Assembly (NCBI RefSeq): GCF_008629675.1
Contig: NZ_VWOX01000004.1
Span: 496,001 to 560,000, forward strand
Length of the DNA: 64,000 nt
Origin: Roseiconus nitratireducens
Lineage (GTDB): Bacteria; Planctomycetota; Planctomycetia; Pirellulales; Pirellulaceae
Direction of reading: 5' to 3'
Below are positions 45,778 through 55,441 of the stretch, piece after piece. Positions within the stretch are counted from its first letter, which is position 1, and every line of letters starts with the position of its first letter. Made by a program: the position numbers and the translations under genes. The notes under the pieces were generated by a model, which worked only from the letters and a program-made list of their open reading frames with translations, searched no databases and was not told the DNA's origin.

Positions 45778-47156
45778 CAATGTTCCTCCCCGGCCGCGAC
45801 CGGCTCAGCCTGCTTTGTGATTTCATGGTTCACATCGGCGGGGACCAGGTTGGCCAGATCCAACAGTCGTTGCCGCTCAGCGGGATCCGCATCCAGGTTC
45901 GGATTGGTGCACCCGCGCAGGCGGTGGATGGTGGAATCGAGATTGATGGCGGTTTTGGCCAACGACTTGATCGCCCAGGTGGCGTGGCCGGCCCGTTTGC
46001 GATCGTCCTGGTTGGCGCCGGCGATGGATTCGATGCCTCCGGCAAGGCCCTGCACGATCGTCTGCTGCTGGCTGCCGTGTTGGTACAGCTCGCTGACGGC
46101 CGACAGACCGGCGGCCGTGATCCGTGACAGCTCCGTCAAGGATTCGCGGATGGATTCCACGACGGCAATGTCGGAGTCGACTTCGTTTTGTTCGCGCATC
46201 AGCACCGAAAGCGAGTCGTTTGTCTGCATTTCCAACGACTCGGCGAGCACGCCGATTTCTTTGGCCGAATGAGCGGTTTGCTCGGCCAGCTTGCGGACTT
46301 CGTCAGCGACCACGGCAAACCCGCGGCCGTGCTCGCCGGCGCGAATGGATTCGATCGATGCGTTCAAAGCCAGCATCTCAGTCCGAGCCGCGATATCGGT
46401 GATCGTCGCCACGATGTTGGTGATCTGACGCGTGGGATCGCCCAGCGAGCGAAGTTTCTTCTTGCTTGCCTCGCTGCAGGTTCGGATTCGGTGGACCGCT
46501 TGCACCAATGAATCGGTTTGCGAGATCGCGGTTTCCACCGTTTTCTCTGCGGCTCCAATCTGACTCTGCAAAGCTTCGCAGCGCCCGCTGACCCGATCGA
46601 TTCCTTCATTCAGGCTTTGCAGCAACGTGATGGTTCGCGTGGTGACGTCGGATTGTTTTGCATTGCCCAACTCGCCGGCAAACCGGCCGATTTCGACGAC
46701 ATCCTTTTCGACTTGGCCCATCAGTTCGTTCAAGGAGCGTCCCAATCCACCGAGGACGCTCTTGAGTTCGGAGAAATCGATGGCGTCGTTGCCGCCGCGT
46801 CGCGTCAATCGGCTGAGCATCGCTTGCAGTTCGCGGGCGTTTTGCCGGCTCGTGGCTTCAACGTCGTCGTATCGCTTTGCGGTTTGCATGACGGTCGTCC
46901 CGAGCGAATCGAGTTCTTGGATTCCGCATGAAACGATCAGTTGCTGACGTTCCACCAGCATTTTTTGCAATTGCTCGACGCCATCCTTCAGACGCATCGA
47001 CAACAACCAGGAAGCGACAGCTGCGGCCAGCGCAGCGGCGCCCAGGGCGACGGCCCATTGAAGCCCGTTGGTGAAAGCAGAGGCGGCCATGGCTGCAGCG
47101 ATGGCCACCACCGCAACCAAACCGTGGCTTGCCAAAAAGGTGACGTTGGATTTCAT
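45777..47156 (-). CDS. Methyl-accepting chemotaxis protein without sensor domain
   Basis: The ATG at 47156 overlaps the cheW stop (ATGA) and gives 459 residues; the frame remains open upstream but in cheW-overlapping sequence. Two adjacent hydrophobic helices (about 5-26 and 33-53) are separated by only a few residues, so there is no periplasmic ligand-binding domain. The remainder is the cytoplasmic coiled coil, with the conserved hairpin tip [20 protein letters not shown] and [13 protein letters not shown] that binds CheA and CheW. Signals must therefore enter through the membrane, the cytoplasm or a partner. No cheR or cheB is nearby for adaptation. Confidence 0.92.
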   Translation of the reverse strand: MKSNVTFLASHGLVAVVAIAAAMAASAFTNGLQWAVALGAAALAAAVASWLLSMRLKDGVEQLQKMLVERQQLIVSCGIQELDSLGTTVMQTAKRYDDVEATSRQNARELQAMLSRLTRRGGNDAIDFSELKSVLGGLGRSLNELMGQVEKDVVEIGRFAGELGNAKQSDVTTRTITLLQSLNEGIDRVSGRCEALQSQIGAAEKTVETAISQTDSLVQAVHRIRTCSEASKKKLRSLGDPTRQITNIVATITDIAARTEMLALNASIESIRAGEHGRGFAVVADEVRKLAEQTAHSAKEIGVLAESLEMQTNDSLSVLMREQNEVDSDIAVVESIRESLTELSRITAAGLSAVSELYQHGSQQQTIVQGLAGGIESIAGANQDDRKRAGHATWAIKSLAKTAINLDSTIHRLRGCTNPNLDADPAERQRLLDLANLVPADVNHEITKQAEPVAAGEEH

Positions 47157-47701
47157 TTCGCGTGCGACTCCGACGCTGACGTGGTTTCTGTGAGATTGGA
47201 TGTGAAAAGGCTTTCGGTCCTGGCCCAGTGGCCTTCCAGAATCTGTTGAGCCATCCGCTGCAACCCATTGGCGTCCAAGACGCTGATGACTTTGCCGCGA
47301 TGGGTCGCCGTCCCGAGCAAGACCGAATCGCTGTTTTCGTTTCGCTGGCCCGCGTCGACGTGCGTTTCCAAGGCGTCGATCGCGACGACTCGGTCGATGG
47401 CGATTGACCAACATCCGAATTGGCTCGCGACGACCAACAACTGCCCCGTGGATGGATCGGTCAAGCGGGCCTGATCGCCGACGATGGGGGCCAGAGCGAT
47501 GACGGGAAGGAATTCGCTGCGGACATTCCCAATGCCCGCCAGGGCACGATGACTTAACGGAACGCGCACCACCGGCGGCATGATCGTCACTTCCCGAACG
47601 GCGGTCGCCGGCAGAGAGAACAACGAATCGCCACACTGAAAGACACAGTGTTTGTCACTTAACGTGGCAATTCGAGATTGACTGGTCAGTGTGCTTTGCA
47701 T
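47153..47701 (-). CDS. CheW-like coupling protein
   Basis: A 182-residue CheW-fold protein (about 18-160): [40 protein letters not shown] and [12 protein letters not shown] follow the family pattern. It couples the receptor to CheA. The start is followed four genes downstream by the kinase and its 3' end overlaps the receptor gene by four bases, indicating a translationally coupled chain. The N- and C-termini carry short polar extensions absent from minimal CheW. Confidence 0.88.
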   Translation of the reverse strand: MQSTLTSQSRIATLSDKHCVFQCGDSLFSLPATAVREVTIMPPVVRVPLSHRALAGIGNVRSEFLPVIALAPIVGDQARLTDPSTGQLLVVASQFGCWSIAIDRVVAIDALETHVDAGQRNENSDSVLLGTATHRGKVISVLDANGLQRMAQQILEGHWARTESLFTSNLTETTSASESHAK

Positions 47702-47755
47702 CAGTGTCTAAGGGTCGAAAAGGGACAAAGAAGGAATCGAGTCAAATCGATGGGA

Positions 47756-47953
47756 CTATCCGTGCCAGCCGTCGGAAGGGTCGGCGAGACCGGAGTTCTG
47801 GATTGGGTTGGGGTCCATGGAATGGACGGACAGGCGTGACAACCGTTGCTTGATCTCGGCAGCAAATTGGTTCAATTCCGCTTCCCATTCATCCAGCATC
47901 TCGGCGTTTAACCCGAGTTCTTCGTCGACTTGCGATTCTGTTGGTTCGGTCAT
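47756..47953 (-). CDS. 65-residue acidic protein between receiver and cheW
   Basis: A short acidic helical protein (TEPTESQVDEELGLNAEMLD, then EWEAELNQFAAEIKQRLSRL). No known domain. It has its own ATG, 81 bases after the receiver gene and 54 bases before cheW on the same strand, and its composition fits a real small gene. It may be a regulator or assembly factor of the array; the role is unknown. Confidence 0.55.
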   Translation of the reverse strand: MTEPTESQVDEELGLNAEMLDEWEAELNQFAAEIKQRLSRLSVHSMDPNPIQNSGLADPSDGWHG

Positions 47954-48034
47954 CAGGTCGTTGCTACAGAATGGAACCTTGTTTCGATTTCAATGGACGT
48001 CAGCGTGATGGAGCCCGCTGGAGACTCGACGCGG

Positions 48035-48502
48035 TTAGCCCGAAAGGAAACAGGGTTGGTTGGTGTGCTTGCGTGTTTGCGGATCCAGGAGCGTCCGCAC
48101 CGTTTGCAGCAGCAGACGAGGATCGGCAGGCTTGGATAGATAAGCTCCAAACCGATCGCCGAGTGACGCGAGATGCGGTCCGTCGGAACTGGTCAAGAAG
48201 ATCACCGGGGTACGCGGGTCCCAACGACGTTGCGTCAGCAAGTGGTGACAGACGGCGTAGCCGTTCAACTCCGGCATGTTGATGTCCAAAACGATCAGCC
48301 GCGGCTTGGTGACCAGGGCACGACGGACGGCCTCTCGCCCATCCTCAGCCGACACCACCTGGTAACCCGCGGAAACCAGCACCCGTTCGGTGACGCGCAG
48401 CACTGCCCGGCTGTCATCGGCCACCAAAATGGTCGGGCCAGACCGATGACTTCGCGTGCCAGCGGGCAAGCGGCAATCTGCCGACGAATTCGCTAGGGGC
48501 AT
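48035..48502 (-). CDS. Single-domain response regulator
   Basis: The ATG at 48502 has a CGGAG site eight bases upstream and gives 155 residues; the frame is open far upstream but without receiver similarity. The receiver domain (about 23-145) has the acidic pair at VADDS (29-30), the phosphoacceptor Asp73 in LIVLDINMPE, and Lys in YLSKPADP. No output domain is present, so it is CheY-like, probably a phosphate carrier or sink for the CheA encoded downstream. It is the first gene of the cluster and lies about 60 bases after a c-di-GMP riboswitch. Confidence 0.88.
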   Translation of the reverse strand: MPLANSSADCRLPAGTRSHRSGPTILVADDSRAVLRVTERVLVSAGYQVVSAEDGREAVRRALVTKPRLIVLDINMPELNGYAVCHHLLTQRRWDPRTPVIFLTSSDGPHLASLGDRFGAYLSKPADPRLLLQTVRTLLDPQTRKHTNQPCFLSG

Positions 48503-48819
48503 GGATGGACTCCGGCGAACCAACGCGGCGACCCGAGTTGGCGCGAATGTGAAACGGATGTTCGTTCGGTAATGCGGCCGTCTCCCTAACGGAGACCCGT
48601 CACTTTGCGTGCACGGCCTCACGGCCGGCTTGCCTTTTCGCGAAACCGGCATCATCGGTTTCACATGGGGTGCGCAGCGACGTTGCCAAAGCTCCACATC
48701 GCTCCCCCCGGCGTGGATCATTTCCACCGGAATCCGTCAGCGGCTGCTGAAGAATTCCTTGGTGAAACGTGGGTCACTGGGACGAAGAGTCAAGCGAATC
48801 CGCAAAACTTGACAACCAA
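48503..48819. other. Leader of the chemosensory-GTPase cluster
   Basis: This 317-bp space separates bioF from the response-regulator gene, both minus strand. It contains the GEMM-I riboswitch at 48562-48645 and presumably the promoter upstream of it (about 48650-48800). No other gene was recognised. Confidence 0.6.
48562..48645 (-). promoter_or_regulatory. Cyclic-di-GMP class I (GEMM-I) riboswitch
   Basis: Read on the minus strand, the segment follows the GEMM-I consensus in order: AAAAGGCAAGCC; a GGCC-GUGA-GGCC stem with a GNRA tetraloop; the invariant ACGCAAAG; then ACGGGUCUCC-GUUA-GGGAGACGGCC forming the second stem; and UUACCGAA at the 3' side. The only departures are a G for A in GCAAACC and a divergent base after CGCAAAG. 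The aptamer ends about 60 bases before the ATG of the response-regulator gene that opens the cluster, so c-di-GMP should control the whole operon. The outer P1 stem is not perfectly clear, and whether control is at transcription or translation is unknown. Confidence 0.88.
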
Positions 48820-49968
48820 TCAGAGCGTCGCCAGGCCCGCAATCAGACGTTGCACCATTTCATCGCTGTGTGACGCAGACAACGAAACCCTCAGCCGAGC
48901 CTGGCCGTCAGGAACCGTTGGCGGGCGGATTGCGGGCACGTACAGCCCCGACCGCCGCAGGCGGGCCGACAGTTCCACCGCACGACCGTCTTGACCGACC
49001 GGAATCGGCAAAATCGGTACCACCGCCTCGACGGGGTCGCACTCCAGTCCCAGCGACATCCGCACCCGCTCGGCCAACGTTCGCACACGCTGCCGTCGCT
49101 CCGGCTCACGTTCGATGCGATCGAAGGCCTCAATCGCCGACTCGACCGCGGGCAGGGCCAGTGACGTGCTGTAGATCAGCGGCCGGCAATGATTGAGCAG
49201 ATAATCGATCACCACCCCGGGTCCGGCGACGAATCCGCCCTGGCTGCCAAGCGCTTTGCTGAGAGTGCCGATGCGAACGGCCACGCGATCCTTGACTCCC
49301 AGCCACTCACAGGCACCGCTGCCACGGTCGCCCAGGACGCCGGTCGCATGGGCCTCATCGACGATCAGGTTGGCGTCAAATTGGTCGCCGATGTCAGCCA
49401 ATTCAGCCAGCGGTGCGAGATGGCCGTCCATGCTGAACACCGTGTTGGTCACAATCCAGGCCCGACCGTACTGGCCGCGACAGCGAGCCAAAACCTCCGC
49501 CAGCGAGTTCATGTCGCGGTGTGGATAGACGATGCAGTCGGCCCGCGATAATCGGCATCCGTCGATCAGGGATGCGTGATTCAGCTGATCACTCAGGATC
49601 AAATCGCCGCTTCGGCCCAGTGCGGCGATCGTCCCCGAACAAGCGGCATAACCGCTCGGAAAGACAACCGCGGCCTCGGTTTCCTCCAAGGCGGCAATGC
49701 GATCCGCCAAACATTGGTGTCGCCGCGTCCAGCCGCAAACCAGTGCACTGGCAGTCGCCCCGGCCGACATCCGATCGGGCGAGGATTCTCCCACCACCGC
49801 CGCCAGGCCCAGATAATCATTGGAACCAAAATTGACCAGTTCGCTTCCATCTTCCAAAACCAACCGCACGCCCCGCGAGTCGGTGGGCGTCAACTTCCGC
49901 AGACGTCCGCAGCGGCGCAAGTCGCTCAGTGATTCGGACAGATCATCCCACATGGGATCGATTCCCAA
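48820..49968 (-). CDS. bioF: 8-amino-7-oxononanoate synthase
   Basis: A 382-residue PLP-dependent alpha-oxoamine synthase that condenses pimeloyl-thioester with alanine in biotin synthesis. Motifs: VNFGSNDYLGLA near 45, VFPSGYAACSGTIAALG near 99, IVDEAHATGVLGDRGSGACE near 199-218 with the PLP-stacking His, and GTLSKALGSQGGFVAG near 233-248 with the Schiff-base Lys. An ATG five codons in (49953) is an alternative start. No other bio gene is adjacent. It lies upstream of the riboswitch leader on the same strand. Confidence 0.9.
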   Translation of the reverse strand: MGIDPMWDDLSESLSDLRRCGRLRKLTPTDSRGVRLVLEDGSELVNFGSNDYLGLAAVVGESSPDRMSAGATASALVCGWTRRHQCLADRIAALEETEAAVVFPSGYAACSGTIAALGRSGDLILSDQLNHASLIDGCRLSRADCIVYPHRDMNSLAEVLARCRGQYGRAWIVTNTVFSMDGHLAPLAELADIGDQFDANLIVDEAHATGVLGDRGSGACEWLGVKDRVAVRIGTLSKALGSQGGFVAGPGVVIDYLLNHCRPLIYSTSLALPAVESAIEAFDRIEREPERRQRVRTLAERVRMSLGLECDPVEAVVPILPIPVGQDGRAVELSARLRRSGLYVPAIRPPTVPDGQARLRVSLSASHSDEMVQRLIAGLATL

Positions 49969-50004
49969 CGTGCGGCCGGAGACACCGATCGGTAGACGGA
50001 CGGA

Positions 50005-51714
50005 TCAATTGTCCTTGCCCTTCGCCACCATTTTGCCCCAACTATCTCGCAGCGGAACGACACGGTTGAACACCAGTTGTTCGCCGGAATCGCGATCGAC
50101 AACGTAGTAGCCCAAGCGTTCAAACTGGAACCGGTCGCCCGGCTTCGACTCGGCCAACTCGGGTTCCGCGAAAGCCTCGGTAACGGTCAACGAATCGGGA
50201 TTCAGGTGATCCAAAAAGGTCTGACCCTCGCCGGCCACTTCCGGGTTCTCGACGGCGAACAAACGGTCGTAATTGCGGACCTCGACTTTGACCGCCTGCT
50301 CCGCACTCACCCAGTGGATGGTGCCTTTCACTTTTCGTCCCGATTCGTCTTGCCCGCTTTTTGTTTCCGGGTCGTAGGTGCACAGGATTTCCGTGACGTT
50401 CCCGGAAGCGTCTTTGACAACATCGTGACAATCGATGATGTAGCCCGAGCGGAGCCGCACCGCGCCGCCTTTCTTCAATCGGAAGAATTTCCGCGGCGCC
50501 TCTTCGCGGAAATCGTCGCTTCCGATCAGCAGTGATCCGCTGAACGGCACCATTCGCGTGCCGGCCGATTCATCCTCGGGATTGTTGGTCGCCTCCACCA
50601 TTTCGACCTTTCCCTCAGGCCAATTGGTGATGGTCAGCTTGATCGGATCGAACACGACCATTCGTCGTGGGGCGACTCGATTGAGGTGTTCGCGGACGGA
50701 GTTCTCCAACCGAATGACGTCGATCGTGCTGTTGAACTTTGCCACGCCCACATCGGTCGCAAAGTTGCGAATCGACTCCGGCGTGTAACCCCGCCGACGC
50801 AATCCACTGATGGTCGGCATGCGAGGGTCGTCCCAACCATTGACGTGCTTTTCCTTGACCAACTGCAAGAGTTTTCGTTTGCTCATCACCGTGTAGGTCA
50901 TGTTCAAACGCGCGAATTCGATTTGACGCGGATGATGGATCCCCAAGGTCCGACAGTACCAATCGTACAGCGGCCGGTGGTTTTCGAATTCCAACGTGCA
51001 GATCGAGAACGTGATTCCTTCGATCGAATCGCTTTGGCCGTGTGCCCAGTCGTACATCGGATAGATGCACCATTGATCACCCGTGCGATGATGGTGGGCG
51101 TGCATGATGCGGTACATCACGGGATCCCGAAGATTCAAATTCGGCGACGCCATGTCGATCTTTGCGCGCAGCGTCCTCGCACCGGTCGGAAACTCGCCGG
51201 CCTTCATCTTTCGCAACAGCTCCAGATTCTCCTCGGGCGTCCGATCCCGGTAGGGGCTGTTGGTCCCCGGCTGCGTCAGGGTCCCGCGGTACTCGCGCGT
51301 TTTCTCCGCATCCAGGTCACAGACGTAGGCGTGCCCATCCTGAACCAATTGTTCGGCCCACTGATACAGCTGTTCGAAATAGTCGCTGGCGTAGTGCAGA
51401 TTGTCCCACTGAAAACCCAGCCAGCGGACATCCTCTTGGATGGATTCGACGTACTCCGTTTCCTCCTTGGACGGATTGGTGTCATCGAAACGAAGGTTGC
51501 AGGTCCCGTCGTAGCTTTTCGCCAAGCCGAAATTCAGGCAGATGCTTTTGGCGTGCCCGATGTGCAAGTAACCGTTGGGTTCAGGAGGAAACCGTGTGAA
51601 CACGCCCGCAGCTTTTCCGGCCGCCAGATCGGCATCGATCGCTTGTTCGATGAAGTTCTTCGTCGCACGCGGGGCTCCTGGCTCGGGATGGGAATCGCGA
51701 TGGTTGTCGGACAT
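50005..51714 (-). CDS. glnS: Glutaminyl-tRNA synthetase
   Basis: The ATG at 51714 gives 569 residues, the normal GlnRS length. The class I signature [15 protein letters not shown] (HIGH) is at about 42-56. The KMSKS-type loop reads [11 protein letters not shown]. The segment [20 protein letters not shown] and the C-terminal anticodon-binding beta-barrels ([20 protein letters not shown]) are GlnRS-specific. With glnS present, glutaminyl-tRNA is made directly rather than through transamidation, and the gltX 3.5 kb away is expected to be discriminating. A stretch of small GC-rich repeats lies upstream (51984-52030). Confidence 0.96.
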   Translation of the reverse strand: MSDNHRDSHPEPGAPRATKNFIEQAIDADLAAGKAAGVFTRFPPEPNGYLHIGHAKSICLNFGLAKSYDGTCNLRFDDTNPSKEETEYVESIQEDVRWLGFQWDNLHYASDYFEQLYQWAEQLVQDGHAYVCDLDAEKTREYRGTLTQPGTNSPYRDRTPEENLELLRKMKAGEFPTGARTLRAKIDMASPNLNLRDPVMYRIMHAHHHRTGDQWCIYPMYDWAHGQSDSIEGITFSICTLEFENHRPLYDWYCRTLGIHHPRQIEFARLNMTYTVMSKRKLLQLVKEKHVNGWDDPRMPTISGLRRRGYTPESIRNFATDVGVAKFNSTIDVIRLENSVREHLNRVAPRRMVVFDPIKLTITNWPEGKVEMVEATNNPEDESAGTRMVPFSGSLLIGSDDFREEAPRKFFRLKKGGAVRLRSGYIIDCHDVVKDASGNVTEILCTYDPETKSGQDESGRKVKGTIHWVSAEQAVKVEVRNYDRLFAVENPEVAGEGQTFLDHLNPDSLTVTEAFAEPELAESKPGDRFQFERLGYYVVDRDSGEQLVFNRVVPLRDSWGKMVAKGKDN

Positions 51715-52080
51715 CAGGTTGCCTTGGCGGCTGAATTCTTGGAGAGGGTTACTTGGCGGCCCGACCACGGGACGCATGTTGCACGCGAATGGCCGGAGTG
51801 ACGACGGAGTCAAATTCGCGTGGCCTGCGAACGGAGCGCAAGCCGGCGAGCTCGGCCACCGTGACCCGGTTGACGCGTGGTATCGGTTGACGCGGGGTGC
51901 CGGGAGTTCGTGAAAACGCGGATCAAACTACAAACGCGCCGGAAAATCAACGCCAGCATGACCGGCTGGCGCCCGACCAAGGTTCGCACTGGCCGGTTCC
52001 GCACTGGCCGGTGCCGTGCCGGCCAGTTCCGCGCCGCCCGTTGGGGCCGCGAAGCGGTGCCGCCGAAAGCGGGGACCGAA
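51715..52080. other. Upstream region of glnS with GC-rich microrepeats
   Basis: This 366-bp space lies between the cytochrome gene stop and glnS. CGCACTGGCCGGTTC-type units repeat at about 51984-52030 with a partially inverted partner. The glnS promoter is presumably here; nothing else supported. Confidence 0.45.
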
Positions 52081-53511
52081 TCAGGCTCCGGGGGCGTTCG
52101 CTTCGACGCTGCGCACGAAGTTGATTAGGTTCCAAATGTCGTCCTTGTCGTATTCGCCTTCCACAAACGTGGAGGCCGGCATGGGCGATCCTTCGATGCC
52201 CTGCGAAATCCGCCGATACAGGTCCTCTGAAGACTCACCGCCTCGGAAGATGCCGTCGGCGAAATTGCGCGGCTTCGCATTCTTCGGCGGCAAGGCCCCG
52301 CGGGCCATCAAGGGAATCAGCGCCTCGGTATTCTCTGGTTTCAAACCGGCTCGTTCGGTCCAGTCTTTGGTCCAGTCGTCATAGTCGTTGGTCTGCCCAT
52401 CGCCGTGCCCTTTCTCCCCGTGGCATTTGCTGCAGGAGGCCACCTTGCCAAGAAACACCTCCTTGCCGCGTGCCACCGATTTGGCGAGCGCTTCGGCCTG
52501 CTCGCCCTGGCTCTTGGCGATGAAATCGTCGTGCGACTCCGTCACGGGGATGTCGTTCGGCGGTTCAGGCACTTCCACCACTTCGTCTTCCGCTTCCAGC
52601 CACTGGTCGGCGATATCGGCGGTCAAATCTTCGGCAATCTCCATCGACTCGTCGAACAGCTCCAATTTGTCGGCCAAGGCCTCACCCGGGGTATCTTCCG
52701 GTTCGCCGGCTTCTTCCCAAGCGGCAATCTGTTGCTCCACTTCCTCGCGACCGCCACCGGCCAAGGATTCACCAAATTCGCGGTTGATGACGCGGTCACC
52801 TCCGGCCAGATCCAACTCGAACACCGCGTCATCGATCAACGTGCGTTCGACCTCACCGCGGATCGACAGGTAAATCACGTAGTCAACCAACGCCTGGATT
52901 TGCTCCTCCAGCTTTGCCGCTTCTTCGTCGGACATCTCGGCCGGCGCTGCCACGTCAGCCGACTTGTCGGGAAGTTCGCCGGTCCCGATCGACTGCTTTG
53001 CCAGTTCGCTGTAGGGCACCATCGTCGTCCCGGCGATCCCGTGGCGGATCGTGCGGGCCAAATCTTCTCGCACCGGCTTGGCGCCACGCTCGGTCGATTT
53101 GAACTTGAAGATTCCGGCGCGATAGTCGCGGGGGTAAGGATCCAGCAAGGCCGAATTAACGCCTCGGCCGTTGCCGGTCACCCCGTGGCAACTGGCACAA
53201 TGCTGCCGGTACAGCCCGCTGTCCGGCCCCGGAGGTCCGGCAGCCTGCTGCAGACGCTCCATCGAAATCAGGCCGGCAAAGTCTTCGTCCTGAAACAGTT
53301 CGGGCAGTTTCGGATTGTCCGGCGTCCCAAACATCTGTCCGACGATCCAGCTGGCGTCGCGTGCCGCCTGGTTCATCGGGATGCCTTCCTTCATCTGGTA
53401 CTTCATCGCGTGCACCAGGTTGGGCTCAAACGTTTCAACTTGCTCGCCGCCCTGGCGACTGCATCCGGCGAGCAACACCATCGCGGTGGCGAAGTAACAA
53501 AGTCGATTCAT
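52081..53511 (-). CDS. Diheme cytochrome c lipoprotein
   Basis: A 476-residue lipoprotein (lipobox VLLAGC, Cys17) with two c-type heme sites: CASCHG at 105-110 and CSKCHGE near 359-365. An N-terminal domain with a PNLVHAMKYQMKEG-like motif precedes the first heme domain (about 95-230). A long acidic, helical insertion (about 240-340, rich in Glu/Asp/Ala) separates the two heme domains; a Met ligand candidate lies in SPMPAS near 450. It is likely an outer periplasmic electron carrier or subunit; the N-terminal part resembles cytochromes of respiratory (alternative complex III-like) chains, but no other complex gene is adjacent. Confidence 0.82.
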   Translation of the reverse strand: MNRLCYFATAMVLLAGCSRQGGEQVETFEPNLVHAMKYQMKEGIPMNQAARDASWIVGQMFGTPDNPKLPELFQDEDFAGLISMERLQQAAGPPGPDSGLYRQHCASCHGVTGNGRGVNSALLDPYPRDYRAGIFKFKSTERGAKPVREDLARTIRHGIAGTTMVPYSELAKQSIGTGELPDKSADVAAPAEMSDEEAAKLEEQIQALVDYVIYLSIRGEVERTLIDDAVFELDLAGGDRVINREFGESLAGGGREEVEQQIAAWEEAGEPEDTPGEALADKLELFDESMEIAEDLTADIADQWLEAEDEVVEVPEPPNDIPVTESHDDFIAKSQGEQAEALAKSVARGKEVFLGKVASCSKCHGEKGHGDGQTNDYDDWTKDWTERAGLKPENTEALIPLMARGALPPKNAKPRNFADGIFRGGESSEDLYRRISQGIEGSPMPASTFVEGEYDKDDIWNLINFVRSVEANAPGA

Positions 53512-53731
53512 GGTCGATCAGAGGGTAAGAACCGGTGGAAGTTGGACAGTGTCATTCTAACGGATCCCGGCAAACGTCCAGGAGCCCGTTGGCGGGAAGT
53601 CGCCCCCGGGATGGCCGCCGCGCCGCTTTGCCGCAGCAGGGATGGAAAGCCCGTGGCCGGTCCGTGGGCCGGATGGGTGTGCCAGCGGCGCAAGCCCAGG
53701 ACGGCCGCAGACGGATCTCCGCCCGCCGCCC

Positions 53732-55282
53732 CTAGGAGCGGGAAGCCCGCTCGATGGCCGCAGCGATCCGCTCGGCCACCTTGTCTTTGCCGACAATTGC
53801 CAGGGTATCGAACATGCCGAAACCGGCCGCCCGACCGGTCACGGCCACTCGCAGCGCGTGAATGATCTGACCGATTTTGATGCCGGCTGATTCACAATAA
53901 TTCTTCAACAGTGCCTCCGCGGAAGCCGCATCAAAGGCCGACGCCTGCAGCACCACGTCGCGGAAATCCGACAGCAAGCCGACGGCATCATCCGGCTTGA
54001 CCACCCGCTTCTCAAACGCCTTCGGGTCGTAATCGATGGCGTCGGTGAAGCAGTACTCAAAGTCGATGATGTCGCCGGCGACTTTCAATCGGTCCCCGGC
54101 CGCCTCGACGACCGCCCCCAATGTCGGATCGTCGGCCGAAGACACAAGTTTGGCCCGCACGGCGAACGGCGCAACGGCGGCCAAGCGTTGCTGCACCGGC
54201 AAGGCCGCGAAGTAGTCGGCCTGGAAGGCCAGCAACTTTTGCGGGTCGAATGATGCCGGGGACTTGGTAACGCGGTCCAGGGAGAACAATTCGGTCATCT
54301 CCGCCACGCTGAATTTTTCCCGCTCACCGTCCAACGACCAGCCGAGCAGCAACAGGTAATTCAGCAGCGCCTCGGGACAGAACCCGATCTCGCGATAGAA
54401 ATCCACGATGACGGGATTGAAGGTGTCCGCATTGGTGGGCAGGTCACAACGGTCGGCGATCCGCTGGCCGTGTTCCAACAGATCGGCAAACCCTTTGTTC
54501 TTCAAATACTTGGAAAGCTTCCGCTTGCTCAGCTTTGCCGTGCCACCGGGCTCGGCGACGTACGGTAGGTGCGCGTACTGGGGCCGATCGTATCCGAGCG
54601 ATTCCAGGATGAAGATTTGCCGCGGCGTGTTCGGCAGGTGTTCCTCGGCGCGCACCACATGCGTGATCCCAAATTCATGGTCATCGATGACGCTGGCCAA
54701 GTGATACAGAGGACTGCCGTCGGTTCGAGCGATCACGTGATCCTGTTCGGTTTCCCACGCGACTCGCACCGTTCCCCGCACCAGATCCTCGATCACGCAC
54801 TCACCGCTCCGCGGCATCTTCAAACGAATGGTCGCCTGCCGCCCTTCGGACTCATAGGCCTTGGCTTGCTGATCGTCGGCCGCCATCCAACGTCGGTCGT
54901 AGAAAAAACGCTCGCCGCGCTTCTCGGCGGCTTCTCGTTCCTCCTTCAATTCCTCTGGCCGGGCGTAATCACGGTAGGCGTGCCCGCTGTCCAACAACTT
55001 GGCAACCGCAGCTTTGTGCGATTCCACCCGCTGTGATTGATAGTAGGGGCCATGCGGTCCACCGACTTCGGGGCCTTCGTCCCAGTCGATCCCCAGCCAT
55101 TTGAAGCCATCCAGAATCGGCTGAATCGCTTCCTGGACGTTGCGTTGTGCGTCGGTATCGTCGATCCGTAGCACAAATTGACCGCCGGTTTGCTTTGCCA
55201 ACAGCCAATTGAAGAGCGCGGTGCGGACGCCGCCAATGTGAAGGTAGCCGGTCGGGCTGGGTGCAAAACGGGTTCGAATCAT
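53732..55282 (-). CDS. gltX: Glutamyl-tRNA synthetase
   Basis: A 516-residue class I aminoacyl-tRNA synthetase. The HIGH-type signature is [20 protein letters not shown] at 6-25 and the KMSKS loop is [11 protein letters not shown] near 252-262. Typical GluRS motifs [20 protein letters not shown] and [14 protein letters not shown] are present. Compared with bacterial GluRS, about 30 additional residues ([20 protein letters not shown]) sit between the KLSKR loop and the PEALLNYL helix. Paired with glnS in the same genome it should charge only tRNA-Glu. Confidence 0.95.
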   Translation of the reverse strand: MIRTRFAPSPTGYLHIGGVRTALFNWLLAKQTGGQFVLRIDDTDAQRNVQEAIQPILDGFKWLGIDWDEGPEVGGPHGPYYQSQRVESHKAAVAKLLDSGHAYRDYARPEELKEEREAAEKRGERFFYDRRWMAADDQQAKAYESEGRQATIRLKMPRSGECVIEDLVRGTVRVAWETEQDHVIARTDGSPLYHLASVIDDHEFGITHVVRAEEHLPNTPRQIFILESLGYDRPQYAHLPYVAEPGGTAKLSKRKLSKYLKNKGFADLLEHGQRIADRCDLPTNADTFNPVIVDFYREIGFCPEALLNYLLLLGWSLDGEREKFSVAEMTELFSLDRVTKSPASFDPQKLLAFQADYFAALPVQQRLAAVAPFAVRAKLVSSADDPTLGAVVEAAGDRLKVAGDIIDFEYCFTDAIDYDPKAFEKRVVKPDDAVGLLSDFRDVVLQASAFDAASAEALLKNYCESAGIKIGQIIHALRVAVTGRAAGFGMFDTLAIVGKDKVAERIAAAIERASRS

Positions 55283-55441
55283 GGATGGTCGGATTCAGGC
55301 GTTGATGGAGGAAACGTCCCACGATATCAGCGCCGACCGGTTTGACGAAGTCCGCTGCGTTGCGTTCCGGCTGTCGGGACCACTGGCAAAATCGACTTGC
55401 CCGGGCAGAAAAGCGGTCGAATGGCGACCGGTCGCTCGGCG

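Noticed and set aside
35749..48502. A conventional flagellar chemotaxis operon
   Set aside because: No flagellar or pilus genes, no cheR/cheB, a sensorless receptor and GTPase/GAP1-like partners argue against it.
50686..51801. Long open frame antisense to glnS
   Set aside because: glnS motifs are unambiguous and this frame has none.
52405..53865. Long open frame antisense to the diheme cytochrome gene
   Set aside because: The opposite strand has signal peptide and two heme motifs; this frame has no domain and crosses an intergenic region.
55259..55275. tRNA T-loop suggested by GGGTTCGAATC
   Set aside because: It is the start of gltX; no cloverleaf partner sequences flank it.
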